A stretch of 64,000 bases of DNA, from contig NC_064045.1 of assembly GCF_932526225.1 (NCBI RefSeq), positions 2,517,998-2,581,997 on the forward strand, written 5' to 3'. Of this stretch, positions 40,768 to 52,774 are shown piece by piece. Under the pieces are notes generated by a model, which had not been told where the DNA came from, searched no databases, and worked only from the letters and a program-made list of their open reading frames with translations. The DNA comes from Nematostella vectensis (lineage: Eukaryota > Cnidaria > Anthozoa > Actiniaria > Edwardsiidae). Numbering within the stretch: the first letter of the stretch is position 1; every line of letters starts with the position of its first letter. The position numbers and the translations under genes are program-made.

Positions 40768-42054
40768 GCAAGGAAATGGTCTTGCAGATATGCATCCAAC
40801 CAAGGTGTTGGCATCTACTCTTAAGCCAAATAATAGCGACTGTTAGCGCGAGGTGGAGAGTTGTGGAGCCTTCAAGGTATTTCGCCAGACATCAAACCAT
40901 TACAACATTCATTCTCATTTACTGACTATATAGAAGAGTTGGAGAATAGCAATATTAGTTTATTTTAAGGCAGAAATTCGCGTATTGAAAATTGAATTTT
41001 TTTGGATTTCTTGAAAATGCAGCGTTGCATTATTGAAGTCGCATCACGTCAGCTTTGTTTATATTTATTTCTGCGATCGTATGCAGCTCAAACTGTCCAA
41101 GGTGTTGCTGATGTGGCCTAGGCTTGATTGTTTTAGAAAGATGGGGAATGGATATCATAGGAGAAATTAATGTTACCGCAGTGCCTTAAGATTCATTTTT
41201 ATTTGGATTTCTTGAATGCAGCGTTGCTTCATTGAAGTCGCATGAGTATCACAAATATCACAGGCGAAGGGTCATACGGTAATACAAGAGGGTTTTCTTT
41301 TGCCATTAGGTTTCTCCTGTAGCCTTTCTTGACTAAACTGGTTGCACTTCGTGAGTCTTTCCCGCCATTTCTATATTTTTACTCTTGTGACTCTGTCACA
41401 CTGTTTTGTCCGCCGTTTTGTCCTACGACAAAAACTGACTTCCCACGTTGTCTCCTGTTTTTCTGGCTTAGTTTTCTTGTGTTTGAAACTGTACTTTGTG
41501 TTTTCACCAAAAGCTTAAGTGATATTTTGGATAATTCTTCACTTACAAACAATAATTTATTCAGCTCCGAAATCAGTCGCCTGTAAATTCTGCGAAGGAT
41601 TTGCATATTTCTCTGAGCCCTGATTGCGATGCGCTGTTGTTGTGTCAGTCTCACGGTAGGCCAGTCACAGTTGGGTTGATGACAAAGAGTTAGTGATTGC
41701 GGTCGGATTGCGTTGTTGTGTAATACTGCTTGGAGTTTTTCTACCAGTGGGTTCTAAGTGCATTGTTGATTGAGCGCGTTGGTTCAGTTTACGGGCGACT
41801 CGAGTCCAACTTGTTTTTGCCACCCTGCATTTTCATTGTAGTCTTTTAACTATTTTATTCTACTTAATTTTACCTTGATTATTAATTATTAATAATTAAT
41901 TGATCTAGTTAAATAAAAGAAAGGGAAACTAATCAAATAATTATATACAATCAAACAATTATTTAACCGGAATAACCGGAAAATAAACTACAATACTATT
42001 TCTGTAATTCTTTTTCAAAAAAAAAAAATATATAAAATAATTATATCTGGCATA

Positions 42055-42636
42055 ATGGCAGGCCACCTCATGGCCCCCTTGATAGTACTCCTATTTGCTC
42101 TACATCTCCAGAATTTCTTATTACGGTGGCAGAGCCCACTAATTGAGTCTAAGGCCGGACCCTTCATTTCACCAGCACTTTTTGAAATGAACCTGGACAA
42201 AGTTAAAATTTTCATGAACAATATTTATCCCAATCGTAGAAAATTGATCGCTCCAAGGAGTAACCCAAGCTCACTCGCCTTTCGCCTACTCATTCTTAGT
42301 GGGGACATCCCTCTCAATCCCGGTCCCACCTACCGGTATCCCTGTGGAGCATGCTCAAAACCAGTTAAATGCAACCAGAAGGGTATTCAGTGCGACTACT
42401 GCGATGCATGGTATCACACAAAATGCTGCTCAATAAGCAATGAAAGTTACAATACACTTGCTAACAGTTCTTGTTCTTGGATCTGCTGTGCCTGTGATGT
42501 GGCCAATTTCTCAAAGTCATCAAGTGGTCCTGACATTCCTGATGACAATTATTATTTATCTTTATCAACATCAGTACAATCATCCGGCTCAGAATCACCC
42601 CAGCCACTAACATCCTCCCCCAGGCAAAGACAATAA
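42055..42636 (+). pseudogene. LINE N-terminal ORF with 2A-like motif and PHD finger
   Basis: 193 aa. A hydrophobic start (MAGHLMAPLIVLLFALHLQ), then SGDIPLNPGP at about residues 82-91, close to the 2A ribosome-skipping consensus DxExNPGP but with Pro for Glu. A PHD-type finger (CGACSKPV, CDYCDAWYHTKC, WICCAC) follows. Such N-terminal 2A and PHD segments are known in CR1/L2-type LINEs. Fused by deletion to the RT C-terminus, so not functional as retrotransposon protein. Confidence 0.7.
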
Positions 42637-42719
42637 AAGAATGGAACAAGCTGCCCCGCCTTACCCTGGATTCCACTAGTGCAGATATTTTTAGAGAACG
42701 AATAAAATAAAATTAAATT

Positions 42720-42905
42720 AATAAAATTATATTAATACCAATAATGCTGTTTAAACGATTTTTATCTTTTTACTTTATTTAATCTTTTTTTTATTCTGCC
42801 TTATTATTATTTTATTCTGCCTTATTATTATTTGTATTATTATTTATTTTTATTATTATTATTTTTATTTCTATTATTATTTTATTTTATGTTTTTTATT
42901 TATTT

Positions 42906-42938
<33 letters not shown>

Positions 42939-43000
42939 ATTTTTAGTTAATTAATTAATTAATGTATTTATTTATTTATTTATTTATACAATTAATTTAT
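42720..43000. repeat. AT-rich simple repeats
   Basis: TTATTATTTT, TATTT and TTAATTAA runs in the LINE 3' region. Confidence 0.8.
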
Positions 43001-43323
43001 ATCCACAGTGATGGTAACCCCTTTGTGGATTAACAATGTAGATGTAGATGTAGAAGATTCCCTTAGCATTCCCTTCTTTTCTAGGTTGTCAATGGTTGCT
43101 AAACTTTTGTTAGGTCCTAACTTTTACTTTGTTCCTCAACAGATTTATTAGTAAAACCAAGAGTGGAATTGATGCTACTTCAATCTTTCAAAATGTGATG
43201 TCAATGCATTAAGCAGGTATAGCCAATCTACTGTAGCATTGATATACAGCATTTTGATGTTGTGATAATAAAAGATGATGATTTCTCTTGTTGCTGAGCA
43301 TTTCTGTATTTTTGCAGATTAGT

Positions 43324-44170
43324 ATGGCCTCTGTACTCTCAGGCAGTGAGGAGAAGGACAACTTCCTCAAACTCTGCCGCCTGCTGATAGATGGAGGTAC
43401 CCAGTCCCTGCGGACATACTTCACATCAATCCACCATCCCACCCCCCTTGCAGCATTTCTAAATACGCACAAGAAAACCTTGATTAACCTGAAAAGCAGG
43501 AGGAAACTCCGGCAAGAGCAGTTTGATCGACTATTCCCTGCCAGCGGTGTTCCATCAGCTAATGATTATGACATTACACTTTTGTTCCTGTTGCTTCGCC
43601 ACATCTCTGGGTTGTCACCACCTGTCAGTACGTCTAGCTGGGATGTGTTGCCTCCTCCTCCTGATCTTACCAAGGAGGCACACATGGCCCGGCTGAAATG
43701 GTACAGGAATAATGTGTTTGCCCACATCAAATCAACTGAAGTGCCAACTGTTCAATTTAATCAGTACTGGGTTGAGATATCTGATGCACTGATCTCCCTC
43801 GGTGGAGTCAGTCAGGGTGACATAGATGCCCTGAAGGTCACACCTCTTGAGAGAGATTATGTAACGCTTTTGAAAGAGTGGTTTGATAGAGATCTAGACT
43901 TGTCAAAAGAAGTAAATGAGACAAAGAAAGAAGTGCAAGAGACAAAGACTAAAGTAGATGAGGCAAACAAAGAAGTGCATGAGGTGAAGGGAAAAGTAGA
44001 TGAGACAAACAAAGAAGTGCATGAGGTGAAGGGAAAAGTAGATGAGACTAACAAAGAAGTGCATGAGGTGAAGGGAAAATTAGATGAGACAAACAAAGAA
44101 GTGCATGAGGTGAAGGAAAAAGTATCTGAGATGGCAGTGGACCTAGCATCAATCAAAGAGGAATTCTCAA
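43324..44170 (+). CDS. NLR copy C exon 1 (HEPN and coiled coil)
   Basis: 847 bp, same start as copy B. The coiled coil is built mainly of 14-residue units KVDETNK-EVHEVKG (42-bp DNA repeat, four times), unlike the ETKKEVQ units of copy B. Donor A|GTAAGT at 44171. Confidence 0.88.
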
Positions 44171-47100
44171 GTAAGTAAACCATCTGAAAAAAAAGCTAGC
44201 CTGAAATGATAATAAGAAACTTACACAATCACGAATCTCAAATCACAATAAGATATCATTGATATAAAAAATACTGAACCTATTTAGTTGACATTATGGA
44301 GACATGACCTCTTGCTTTATATCCTTGTCCATGAAGACAGGGTTTTTTCTATTCATGGCCTGATGTTGAGAGAAACTTTTGTCACTTTTTTGATTTGGTA
44401 TCTTCTATACACCTAAAGGCCTAAAATCCCTTTCTTGATTAATCCACTCTCAACTCTACAATTTGATGTCACAGGTAAAAAGGTGAACAGCAAGAAGGAC
44501 ATCACTGCCACTAAAGGTGATGAGGCTGCTTCTGGGAAGTAAGTTATAATTCTTTTTTGTGTGTTTCTCTTGCACAGATAAGCAAAATTATGAGTTAGAT
44601 CGTGGAATCTTCAGTGAATTGTATTTTAAATGTAGCTTTTTTTATTTATTTCGTTTTTGTTTCTTATTATATAGATTTATTATAGATATTTAAATGTCAC
44701 CCTTCAATAACTGAAAGTAACAGGTAATGTTATGTTGTAAACTGATTGTGTGGTTTTTACTTTAGAACATCTCATGACCCAGGGAATGAGAGTCTACCAA
44801 AGAAAAAAGGTACATTTTTATATTTTGATATTCACACTCTGACGCAAACACACTGACGCAAATCGTTCTCCTTATTGAGAAATGCCCTTCAATAAGTTTG
44901 AAAAGAGAATGACCAAAATAAGAAAACCAATTCAAACCGAAACAATAATACGGGTTTTTTTCCTTAATTTTAGCGGTTCAAGACTTTATTGACTATCTTC
45001 ATCTGAGGTACACGAAAGGTGAAGAGGTCCTTATTGAGCCGCTTGAGGACATGGAGGACGGCAACTTTACGCTGGAGAACATGTTCTCAGAGCTGGAGAT
45101 CGTCAGAAAAGGCACCGATATCAAGGTGCCGATGTATCACGTTTTTACCGCTAGTGAACCATCCAAGAAGGTGCGAAGTGTTCTCCTGGAGGGGGAGTCT
45201 GGTGCGGGCAAGACCACGTTATGCAAGAAGATTGCATATGACTGGGCAACAGGGGTCTTGGCCAAAACAGAGTCCTTCCCTCAGGTGGAGCTAGTGCTGT
45301 CTTTGAAGTGTAAAGGGATGAGTTCTAAAGGGTTCCCGCAGGCAGTGCAAGATCAATTGTTTCCCAAGGAATTTAGTAAACAAGATAGGGTAGAAGTGGT
45401 GCAGTACATCAAAGAACACCAAAATAAGGTTTTGATAATCCTGGATGGATACGACGAGTTACCTTTAGAGGCAAGGGAGAGCATACATAATGTAGTATGT
45501 AAAAAGTTCTATTCCTCTAGTTACACCCTTTTAACGAGTAGACCAGAAAAGAAGCTCAGCAAATACTTTACAGGAAGTAATGCTCTAGAAATCAAGGGAT
45601 TTCTCGATGTTGATGACTTTATCAGCATTTTCTTTAATGCATTACCAGATTACGCAGCATTTATTGTAGAGATTATCATCAAAGGAATCTCTAATGTCGA
45701 ATTGTGTAATCCTCTCACCTTGATTCTCTTCTGTTTGAGTTTCAAGGATCATTGTGAGAGGAACATGGAAAAGGATTTCTCACATGGTATGACCATTAGA
45801 GAACTTTACGAGGATGTAGCGTACTCACGAATTAGGAGATACTTTGAGAAGGAAAACATCAACTTTGACGATGACCATATTCAAGCGATAAGTTTAAGAC
45901 TAGGAGAAATTGCTTTTCACAGTCTTAAGGAAAATGCTAACACCTTTCCACTTCCTAAACTATCAGAAGTATTGAAAAAGGTAGGTTTCTTAACACGCCT
46001 CAAATCCCCTAGCACCATACGAGCAGTAGAAATGTACTCCTTTGTTCACAAGTCTTTTCAGGAGTTTTTCTGTGCTGTGTTTTTAGCTGACAGGCTTGGA
46101 CAAGGCATTGTTGAGAGTGTATTGATTAATGATGATGGATTTTACTTCACTGTTAATCGTTACGACCTCGCTATGATGGTAGGAAGTAATGTTATGAAAG
46201 CCGTGGAATCTCTCGCAGGCAAAGTACCCGAGTATCCACCCCAAGGAATTCCCATGTGTGATTGGCTTGCTCACTGTATTGCTCTCAAGTTGCTGTGTCA
46301 GTGTCTGGCGAGATGCAAACAATCAGAAATCGTCAAAGTTTTGGAAAAGGCATATTGCCTCCTTCCATGCAGAGTGTTTTTACCATTACCTGATACTGGA
46401 CCACGTTATTCTACGCTGTTAGGATTGTCATATTTGCTATCGTACGATTTGTCTCGTTCCAAGAGCCTGCAGACTGTCGGTAGTGTCAGCGGTTTGCGTC
46501 CCCTTGGTGATCTTACTATCTTGTTTTTGAATTATACAGATGGGATCCCTGATCAATTTACAAAAGCGTTAGCTTCTTCTCCGATTCAAAAACTAGCTAT
46601 TTCTTGTCCCCCTGGTGCAGGTGATATTGTAAAAGCGCTTGTCAGCATGCTGTCACGTACCACATTACAGTCTCTCATTCTTTTTCATGGGATTGACGAG
46701 GCTAATTTTGGCAATTTAATCGAGTCTTTAAAGAACAACGTTACACTCTCAGAAATCTGTATTGAATCTGACGGCTTTGGTGATTCGTGTGCTATCAAGT
46801 TGGCTGAGATCTTATCTGATAACACCAGTCTCACTGACGTTCGCATTGATAGTAATATCCTGGGAGGTACTGGCATTAAAAGGCTCGCCAATGCATTGAA
46901 AGTCAATAAAACAGTACGAACTCTCGGGATAGCTGGTGGTAACATGACGTCTGAAGCAGGCCGTGCTATCGGTGAAATGCTGAGACATAACACTACTGTC
47001 ACGTCTCTTTTTCTTAGCGGTGGAAGGCTAGGTGATTCCGGGGCTCGGGGTATCGCTATTGGTCTTGCACAAAAAAGGACCATCGCTCAACTTAGTATAG

Positions 47101-47690
47101 CGAATTCTAGTATAGGCACCGCTGGCATTAAGGCAATTACAAAAGTCATTCAAAATGTTACCCACTTAGATTTGTCTGGTAACCCGGTAGGGTACGATGG
47201 AGTAAAAGCTATTGCTAGACTTCTTGTGAAAAGCTGTTGCAGGTTGAAATTCCTTTTTCTTGATCGCTGTAATATAGATGTGTTTGGTGCCAAGGAACTC
47301 GCCATAGCTTTGTCAAGGAATTCATGTCTCGAGGAACTGTCCGTAGCTTGTAATGATATTAATGACGAAGGGATGTGTGCGCTGGCTGAGTCTGTGGCTA
47401 GTAATGAAACATTACAGGTTCTTTACATCTCGTACAATAACGTCGGTCAAAATGGTAAAAAGGTTATAATTAGCGCTTGCGAAACGAGCAAGTCCGTCCG
47501 GCATCTCTACCACGAGAACGACTCGATTCTTAATACGTTCACCAAACCCCACTCGGTCTGTGTAGTTTCCCGTCAATTATATAACAATGTTCTTGGTCTT
47601 AAGTTTAAGAGTGTGCATGGGTTATACAAAAGATACAGTCAAGGTGTAGAACAGCAAGTCGAGATGATGTGTAATATCTTGAGTATATGA
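43324..47690 (+). CDS. NLR copy C: HEPN-coiled coil-NACHT-LRR receptor, intact
   Basis: Exons 43324-44170, 44475-44538, 44766-44809 and 44974-47690 join in phase to about 1223 aa. HEPN with RNNVFAH, ten-heptad coiled coil, Walker A GESGAGKTTL (Glu where B has Asp), Walker B LIILDGYDELP, FVHKSFQEFFCAVFLA and RI-type LRRs. Intron 3 is only 164 bp (1265 bp in B) because the MITE region is missing. The C-terminal tail differs from A and B from TFTKPHS onward. Probable cytosolic immune receptor, as copy B. The upstream ATG at 43288 lies before the splice acceptor and is rejected as start. Confidence 0.88.
44475..44809 (+). CDS. NLR copy C exons 2 and 3 (short linker exons)
   Basis: Exon 2 is 44475-44538 (KKVNSKKDITATKGDEAASG) and exon 3 is 44766-44809 (TSHDPGNESLPKKK), same sizes, sites and phases as copy B. 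Confidence 0.8.
44974..47690 (+). CDS. NLR copy C exon 4 (NACHT and LRRs)
   Basis: 2717-bp exon open to TGA after acceptor TTAATTTTAG. Same architecture as copy B. It differs most in the NACHT-LRR linker (for example PLPDTGPRYS against QFEFEPCYS) and in the last 50 residues. Confidence 0.9.
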
Positions 47691-47890
47691 GAACTCGACT
47701 TTATTCTCTCGAATGCTTAATTTGTAATTTCTTGAGACGTTTATTTGAAAATCCTTTTTTTTGTTTTTGTATAAAGTGCAGGGAGTATAAATCCTCTCCA
47801 TCTTGTTTGCCCATCAAATTTTGCTTAAAAATGTCCAACTCGCTTTCATTTCTAGCAAAAAATACCGTCGGTCCTCCCACCTCAAACAAA

Positions 47891-48475
47891 CATCTTGTTT
47901 GTGCATAAGACTTGGGGGACTAGGGTATTGTAGTCCATCTTGTTTGTGCATAACACTGGGGGGACAAGGGTATTGTAGTCCATCTTGTTTGTGCATAAGA
48001 CTGGGGGGACTAGGGTATTGTAGTCCATCTTGTTTGTGCATAACACTGGGGGGACAAGGGTATTGTAGTCCATCTTGTTTGTGCATAAGACTGGGGGGAC
48101 TAGGGTATTGTAGTCCATCTTGTTTGTGCATAAGACTGGGGGGACTAGGGTATTGTAGTCCATCTTGTTTGTGCATAAGACTGGAGGGACTAGGGTATTG
48201 TAGTCCATCTTGTTTGTGCATAAGACTGGGGGGACAAGGGTATTGAAGTCCATCTTGTTTGTGCATAAGACTTGGGGGACAAGGGTATTGTAGTCCATCT
48301 TGTTTGTGCATAAGACTGGGGGGACTAGGGTATTGTAGTCCATCTTGTTTGTGCATAAGACTGGGGGGACTAGGGTATTGTAGTCCATCTTGTTTGTGCA
48401 TAAGACTAGGGGGACTAGGGTATTGAAGTCCATCTTGTTTGTGCATAAGACTGGGGGGACTAGGGTATTGTATTC
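47891..48475. repeat. 45-bp minisatellite, thirteen copies (unit C)
   Basis: Thirteen 45-bp units with scattered variants (for example CATAACACT, GGGACAAGGG, TTGAAGTC), some repeated in higher-order pairs, which suggests unequal exchange within the array. Confidence 0.95.
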
Positions 48476-48568
48476 CCCCTCCCCTACAGCCCAGCTATCT
48501 GGCTTGTGGTTAAGGTATTTGGGGGGGGGGGTATGTTTTTATAATGCCCCTCACAGGTGGCTTACACT

Positions 48569-48793
48569 AGCATGTCACGTGACCAACTAAAGAGTCCAAA
48601 CGAGCACCAACTTGTCAAACACGTAGCTGTGACTTGCTCGTGTAGCATGTCACGTGACCAACTAAAGAGTCCAAACGAGTACAAACTTGTCAAACACGTA
48701 GCTGTGACTTGCTCGTGTAGCATGTCACGTGACCAACTAAAGAGTCCAAACGAGTACAAACTTGTCAAACACGTAGCTGTGACTTGCTCGTGT
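48569..48793. repeat. 75-bp tandem repeat, three copies, with GTCACGTGAC (unit C)
   Basis: Three units; units 2 and 3 share GAGTACAAAC where unit 1 has GAGCACCAAC, so the last duplication happened inside unit C. The palindrome is unchanged in all. Confidence 0.9.
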
Positions 48794-48822
48794 AAGCCGC
48801 CTGTTGTTGCGAGTTGAGTCAG

Positions 48823-48828
48823 AATAAA
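48823..48828 (+). terminator. Polyadenylation signal, NLR copy C
   Basis: AATAAA at the same relative position; another AATAAA follows about 120 bp later in every unit. Confidence 0.4.
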
Positions 48829-49810
48829 TGATTAGTTGGAGTACACTAAGGGTGTTACTACGCAAAGCATATTGTCAAATGTTGTACATACTTGTATTTT
48901 AGTCACTTTAATACCTAGGGCCTATTAAATTGTATATATTGCACAATGGTAATAAAAAAGATGATATTGATTGTGTAGATCGCTGACTGCTTGCATTAGC
49001 GTTTACTTTCCCCTCATCCTTCCCAGGCTGCCGGTAAACCGCTCGGATTGCCTCCCTTCTGCGCATGCTCCTCAATATGATGTAGTTTGGCTATAAGCGA
49101 CTTGCACTTAGTGATCACATGACTTCTTGTGTAGCAAATTTACGCCAAAACAGAGAAATAGCTGGGCCATCACGCCAGAGAGTGACAAAAACAATAAAAA
49201 TAAGCCCCTTCTGTCGAGGCATAGAAACTTTCTGGGTGATTTATAAGCGCTTTTTTTGTCACCGTTAAAGGTTCGCGAGAGCTTCACTGAGACTCGATGC
49301 GTGAGCGTGTTGACTGCGAATAGCCGCCATTCCCATCGATTCGCAAAAGTTCCCTACTATTTTTTTCGTACGACTCTGACTTCTATACCCCACCTCCCCA
49401 ACCCCCTTGGTAGCGGCCCTGAACTAAGATTGAGCTATCTTAAAAAAATAAATGGACTAGTCTCTTAGTGATACAAAACTTGTATTTACAGCCGTTACAT
49501 ATATTTACTAATACAAACAGGAGGATTGTTGTATAGATCCTGATATTTAATCTGATGTGTTGCGTGACGTTTAGATTGCGTGATCACCATATTTAGAAAA
49601 AGTGGTGTCTGAAAAAGAAGGCCAAGTCCTCGTGACAAAAAACCCTCTCAAACGCAGCAAGTATACAAAGCGTTAATTCTAATCAGACGCACTGCGTAAC
49701 TGATTCTTACACGTCACGCAATCACGAGCCTTGGTAGTTGAATGTCTGACGCTACATGTCAATCAATCTTCGCACTAACAGATCAAATACGCCGCTAGTG
49801 TTACATCTTG

Positions 49811-50095
49811 TCACATGTATTGCGTGGTGGTTTCACGCGAGGTCACGTGTTTACGAGCCTTGGTAGATCCCAGTGCCCCGATGTGTGAGGCGACCGCGAG
49901 GTAGACCCTCTCTCCCATGATGAAGAACGTCATGTCACGTGTCCGTGCGGACGAGATGGACTGGACCTTTGCGAACTTTCTAGAGTGATACTTGTCCCAG
50001 GCGTAGATCACGGGATCGAGGCCACTGCTGATGATGGCAAGGTACGTCTTCTCTTTGCCCATATATTGCGAGGTAATGCTCACCCAATCACGTGC
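49811..50095 (-). pseudogene. EAR-repeat exon, 3'-terminal, frameshifted end (unit C)
   Basis: Same exon as in A and B up to LAVASH. A small indel near 49886 then changes the frame and extends the C-terminus past the usual stop. Confidence 0.6.
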
Positions 50096-51110
50096 CTGGA
50101 AAAATACAAGTGAAGGGTCACGCAACATTGTCTCGTAGACGTCCTGGAAGTACAATTTCAAGAATAAAGCTGAAACACGTTTTTGTTATTGATTATCATT
50201 TAAAATATAACGGTTTATTCGCAAGGAAACTTTAAAGAAATAATCTACGAATATAATCTGACCCATAATTGACGATATTTGCTTGAAAATATATTAGTTA
50301 CTCGCTTGAATTAGCCGATGGAGAGGGGTGCTTTGTGCGACTCGGCATCGAGCGGGAGCATAAAATGGTGGCCTACTTTAAGGCTCAAAAGTTGCCCCGG
50401 ATGTGATGGGCAAAGTTTTCTCGATGTATGATTTGTTAGTTATCCTCATTCAATCCTGACTGACTGTCATACAAAAGGTTCCAGTCTGTTGTACCACTGT
50501 AGCTCAGGGTCTATAAATGGGAACGAGTATAATATTGACGATTATAATGAAAGAGTAGACAAAGATCAACAACCGGGGAAGGGGGAGTTTTTGTTTACAG
50601 AGGGACAAAAATGTTTGTAACTCAATGTCCGATTCTATTTCAGGGTTCACGAGTCGCAAAGAGCATGAGAGAAAGAATCAACATCTCGATCTATTCATCT
50701 TTTAATAGTCTATGAAAATTGATAGCTGAACCTAATAGTAATTGCAACACAAAGAATTTTATTGTTTAATGATAAGAAAAGACATTCTAAACAACACCCC
50801 AAAAGTTCTCTTGTGTAAACATCTCTGGAAATTTGACAATAAAAAAATTTTTGTCGGCCGTCTTGAGCGTACTGGCAGTGCGATCTCTTCGAGAGTGGAG
50901 GGTAAGTGCGCAATGAATGACAATAAAATTGTTTGTTGTTGAATTTCGAGATGTTCACAAAATAGGATTTTGAAGAACTTTTGGGAACTTATCAAGGACA
51001 TGCTACTCTGTCATTTAAGACTGAAATCATTTGTGTTCCAATTACTTTTAGGTTAAACATCAGATTGACTGGAATACAACAAAGTCTGTCATTTAAGACC
51101 GAAATCACTT
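50096..51110. other. Region between EAR exons (unit C)
   Basis: Intron-like DNA matching 16878-17800. No coding support; ORFs here are shifted or interrupted between units. Confidence 0.4.
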
Positions 51111-51360
51111 GAAGATATGCGAATAAGGTCCATAAAAGGTGGCCACTGCCAGGAACACGTCTTTGCCGGTGAAGATGGGCTCCACGTCGAATGCTTTCTT
51201 GGTTTGGAGAGTTTGGAAAGGCACAAACTGGTTATCCACCCATTTGAAGACCGGGGAATCAAAGTTCCTGGAGTTGCTAGCCACGGCGAAGTATTGCTCG
51301 TCTGCGATCATGAACAGCTGCCATTTGCGAGCATTGGAAACTTTGAGGAAGTTGAAGAAT
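51111..51360 (-). pseudogene. EAR-repeat exon, 3'-truncated (unit C)
   Basis: After the acceptor TTTCATTTCAG the exon encodes FFNFLKVSNARKWQLFM, ADEQYFAVASN, SPVFKWVDNQFVPFQTLQ and KDVFLAVATFYGPYSHIFK. It is cut off where unit A continues with WNGENF. It joins in phase to the upstream exon 51659-51830. Confidence 0.7.
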
Positions 51361-51658
51361 CTGAAATGAAGGACATTTTGACAATTAAGTTCAGTGAAAC
51401 CTTGATAATTCGAACTTAGATAACTTGAACTCCCCGCTAACTTCAGGAAATGTTAAAAAAAACTCTCAAACGCTTAAGGAATCTTCAAATAATATGCTTT
51501 TTTGCATCTGATACCTATGACAGTGCACCCCCTCGGCCAATCCTGGGAACGAGCCTGCTATCAATCAGTTAAGTGTCCTTTTTATAAAGTCTACTGGTCG
51601 TCATTTGTAGACCACAACCCTCTCTACCCCCACCCTTTTACTTCCATCCTCCACTCAC

Positions 51659-51830
51659 ATGCTCTTGTTTTCTACTCGTCGCCATTTGTAGACCACAAAG
51701 CTTTTGCTGCCAAGTTGAGACACCCCCAGGAATAACTGCTGACCGATGTAGAATGTACCGAGGTCCCATGCGTCTGTGTACAAAGTCTGGATCATGTATC
51801 GCTTCATGAACTTCGTCAAGTTAACAAAAC
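51659..51830 (-). pseudogene. EAR-repeat exon, upstream (unit C only)
   Basis: Bounded by acceptor ATTTTCAG and donor AT|GTGAGT. It encodes FVNLTKFMKRYMIQT, GTFYIGQQLFLGVSQLGS and SFVVYKWRRVE, a typical EAR blade. The phase (2) matches the next exon at 51360, supporting a real former gene. It is absent from units A and B. Confidence 0.7.
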
Positions 51831-52577
51831 CTGAAAATATAATCAGAGTACGGTAGTAACATACTTACATACAGTCTTTGTTTAAAACTTGAACATGTTT
51901 CTCTGTCGAGGTTTACGGTATGTTGGTATGAGTTTTTGAAACGTTTATGATCTACAAGGCGTCATGTTTACATTTACTGGCGCTGGTAAAACTCGTACCA
52001 TACAATGTGGGTATTGTCACCGCTAATTATTATATAAACGACTAGAGTATTTAAGGGCCCGTTATATTGGGAATAGCACGGGTTAACACTTGCTTGGGAA
52101 CTTTAGAAGGGCTTTTGCTTTTTGCTGTAATTTTCATGGTTAACTCTCCTTACAATTAATAGTTGGGTCATATAACCATTTCAGAACATTCCAGTATTAC
52201 CACGCAGCACAAAAGTCGGCATTTATATGATGTTAGAAGTTCCTTTCGTCATTTTTTAAATTCTATTTTGGAAGCAGTATTCCATTTATAGTGTATATTC
52301 ATGATTCTCGCGAGTATTTCCTCGTTACAACCTGTAACAGGATGCCGTGAAGTTAATGATTTACGCACGGCTGGGCAGAACATACCTGTATTTATTTCAG
52401 CTGTGCTGTTCGATGGAATAAGCAGAACATGTCGCCCTAAAGCGCCCCCCCCCCCAAAGTGTCCAACTCTTTATATAGCCTATCTTAGAATACCCGTGGT
52501 ATGACAATAGGGAGTGGTGAGGATATGTAACTATCTTAAGAGAGTTATTGCCGCGGCTAATCCTCCCCTAGGATTAT
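51831..52577. other. Unit C sequence upstream of the last EAR exon
   Basis: Probably intron of the former EAR gene, cut by the Ngaro-type insertion. I see no feature in it. Confidence 0.4.
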
Positions 52578-52774
52578 ATGAGGCTAAATGCTTGCATTTA
52601 GGCAAGGTTGGACTCACAACACAGGGCAGCGTCTCAGAGATCTAGAGGTTATCCGTACGTGACCTACGCCTGCGCGCGTCGTGCAGCGGTATGCTTTCGA
52701 AGAGTAGCTTTGCACCGAGCGGCAAATCCTCTCTGATCAAACGTCGTTTCTTGCTAAGACGTAGGAAGCGATTT
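52578..52774 (+). repeat. Ngaro-type split repeat A1
   Basis: 197 bp starting ATGAGGCTAAATGC and ending GGAAGCGATTT. About 92-95 percent identical to A2. Confidence 0.9.

Larger units (their letters stand above)
41195..43060 (+). mobile_element. Internally deleted LINE (CR1/L2-like) retrotransposon
   Basis: Flanked by AAGATTC (41188-41194 and 43054-43060). It holds a 5' leader, an ORF1-type fragment with a 2A-like motif and PHD finger (42055-42636), then directly the C-terminal end of a LINE reverse transcriptase ORF (KEWNKLPRLTLDS, FRERIK, stop), AT-rich 3' sequence, and a GATGTA tail. Endonuclease and most of the RT are missing. The empty site is in unit B near 26165. Confidence 0.75.
40081..43323 (+). 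other. 5' region of NLR copy C with two insertions
   Basis: Matches 25420-26438 of unit B, interrupted by about 370 bp (40671-41037) and by a LINE remnant (41195-43060). The first insertion contains a TATATAAAG box at 40759-40767. No intact gene apart from the LINE ORF1 fragment. Confidence 0.5.
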
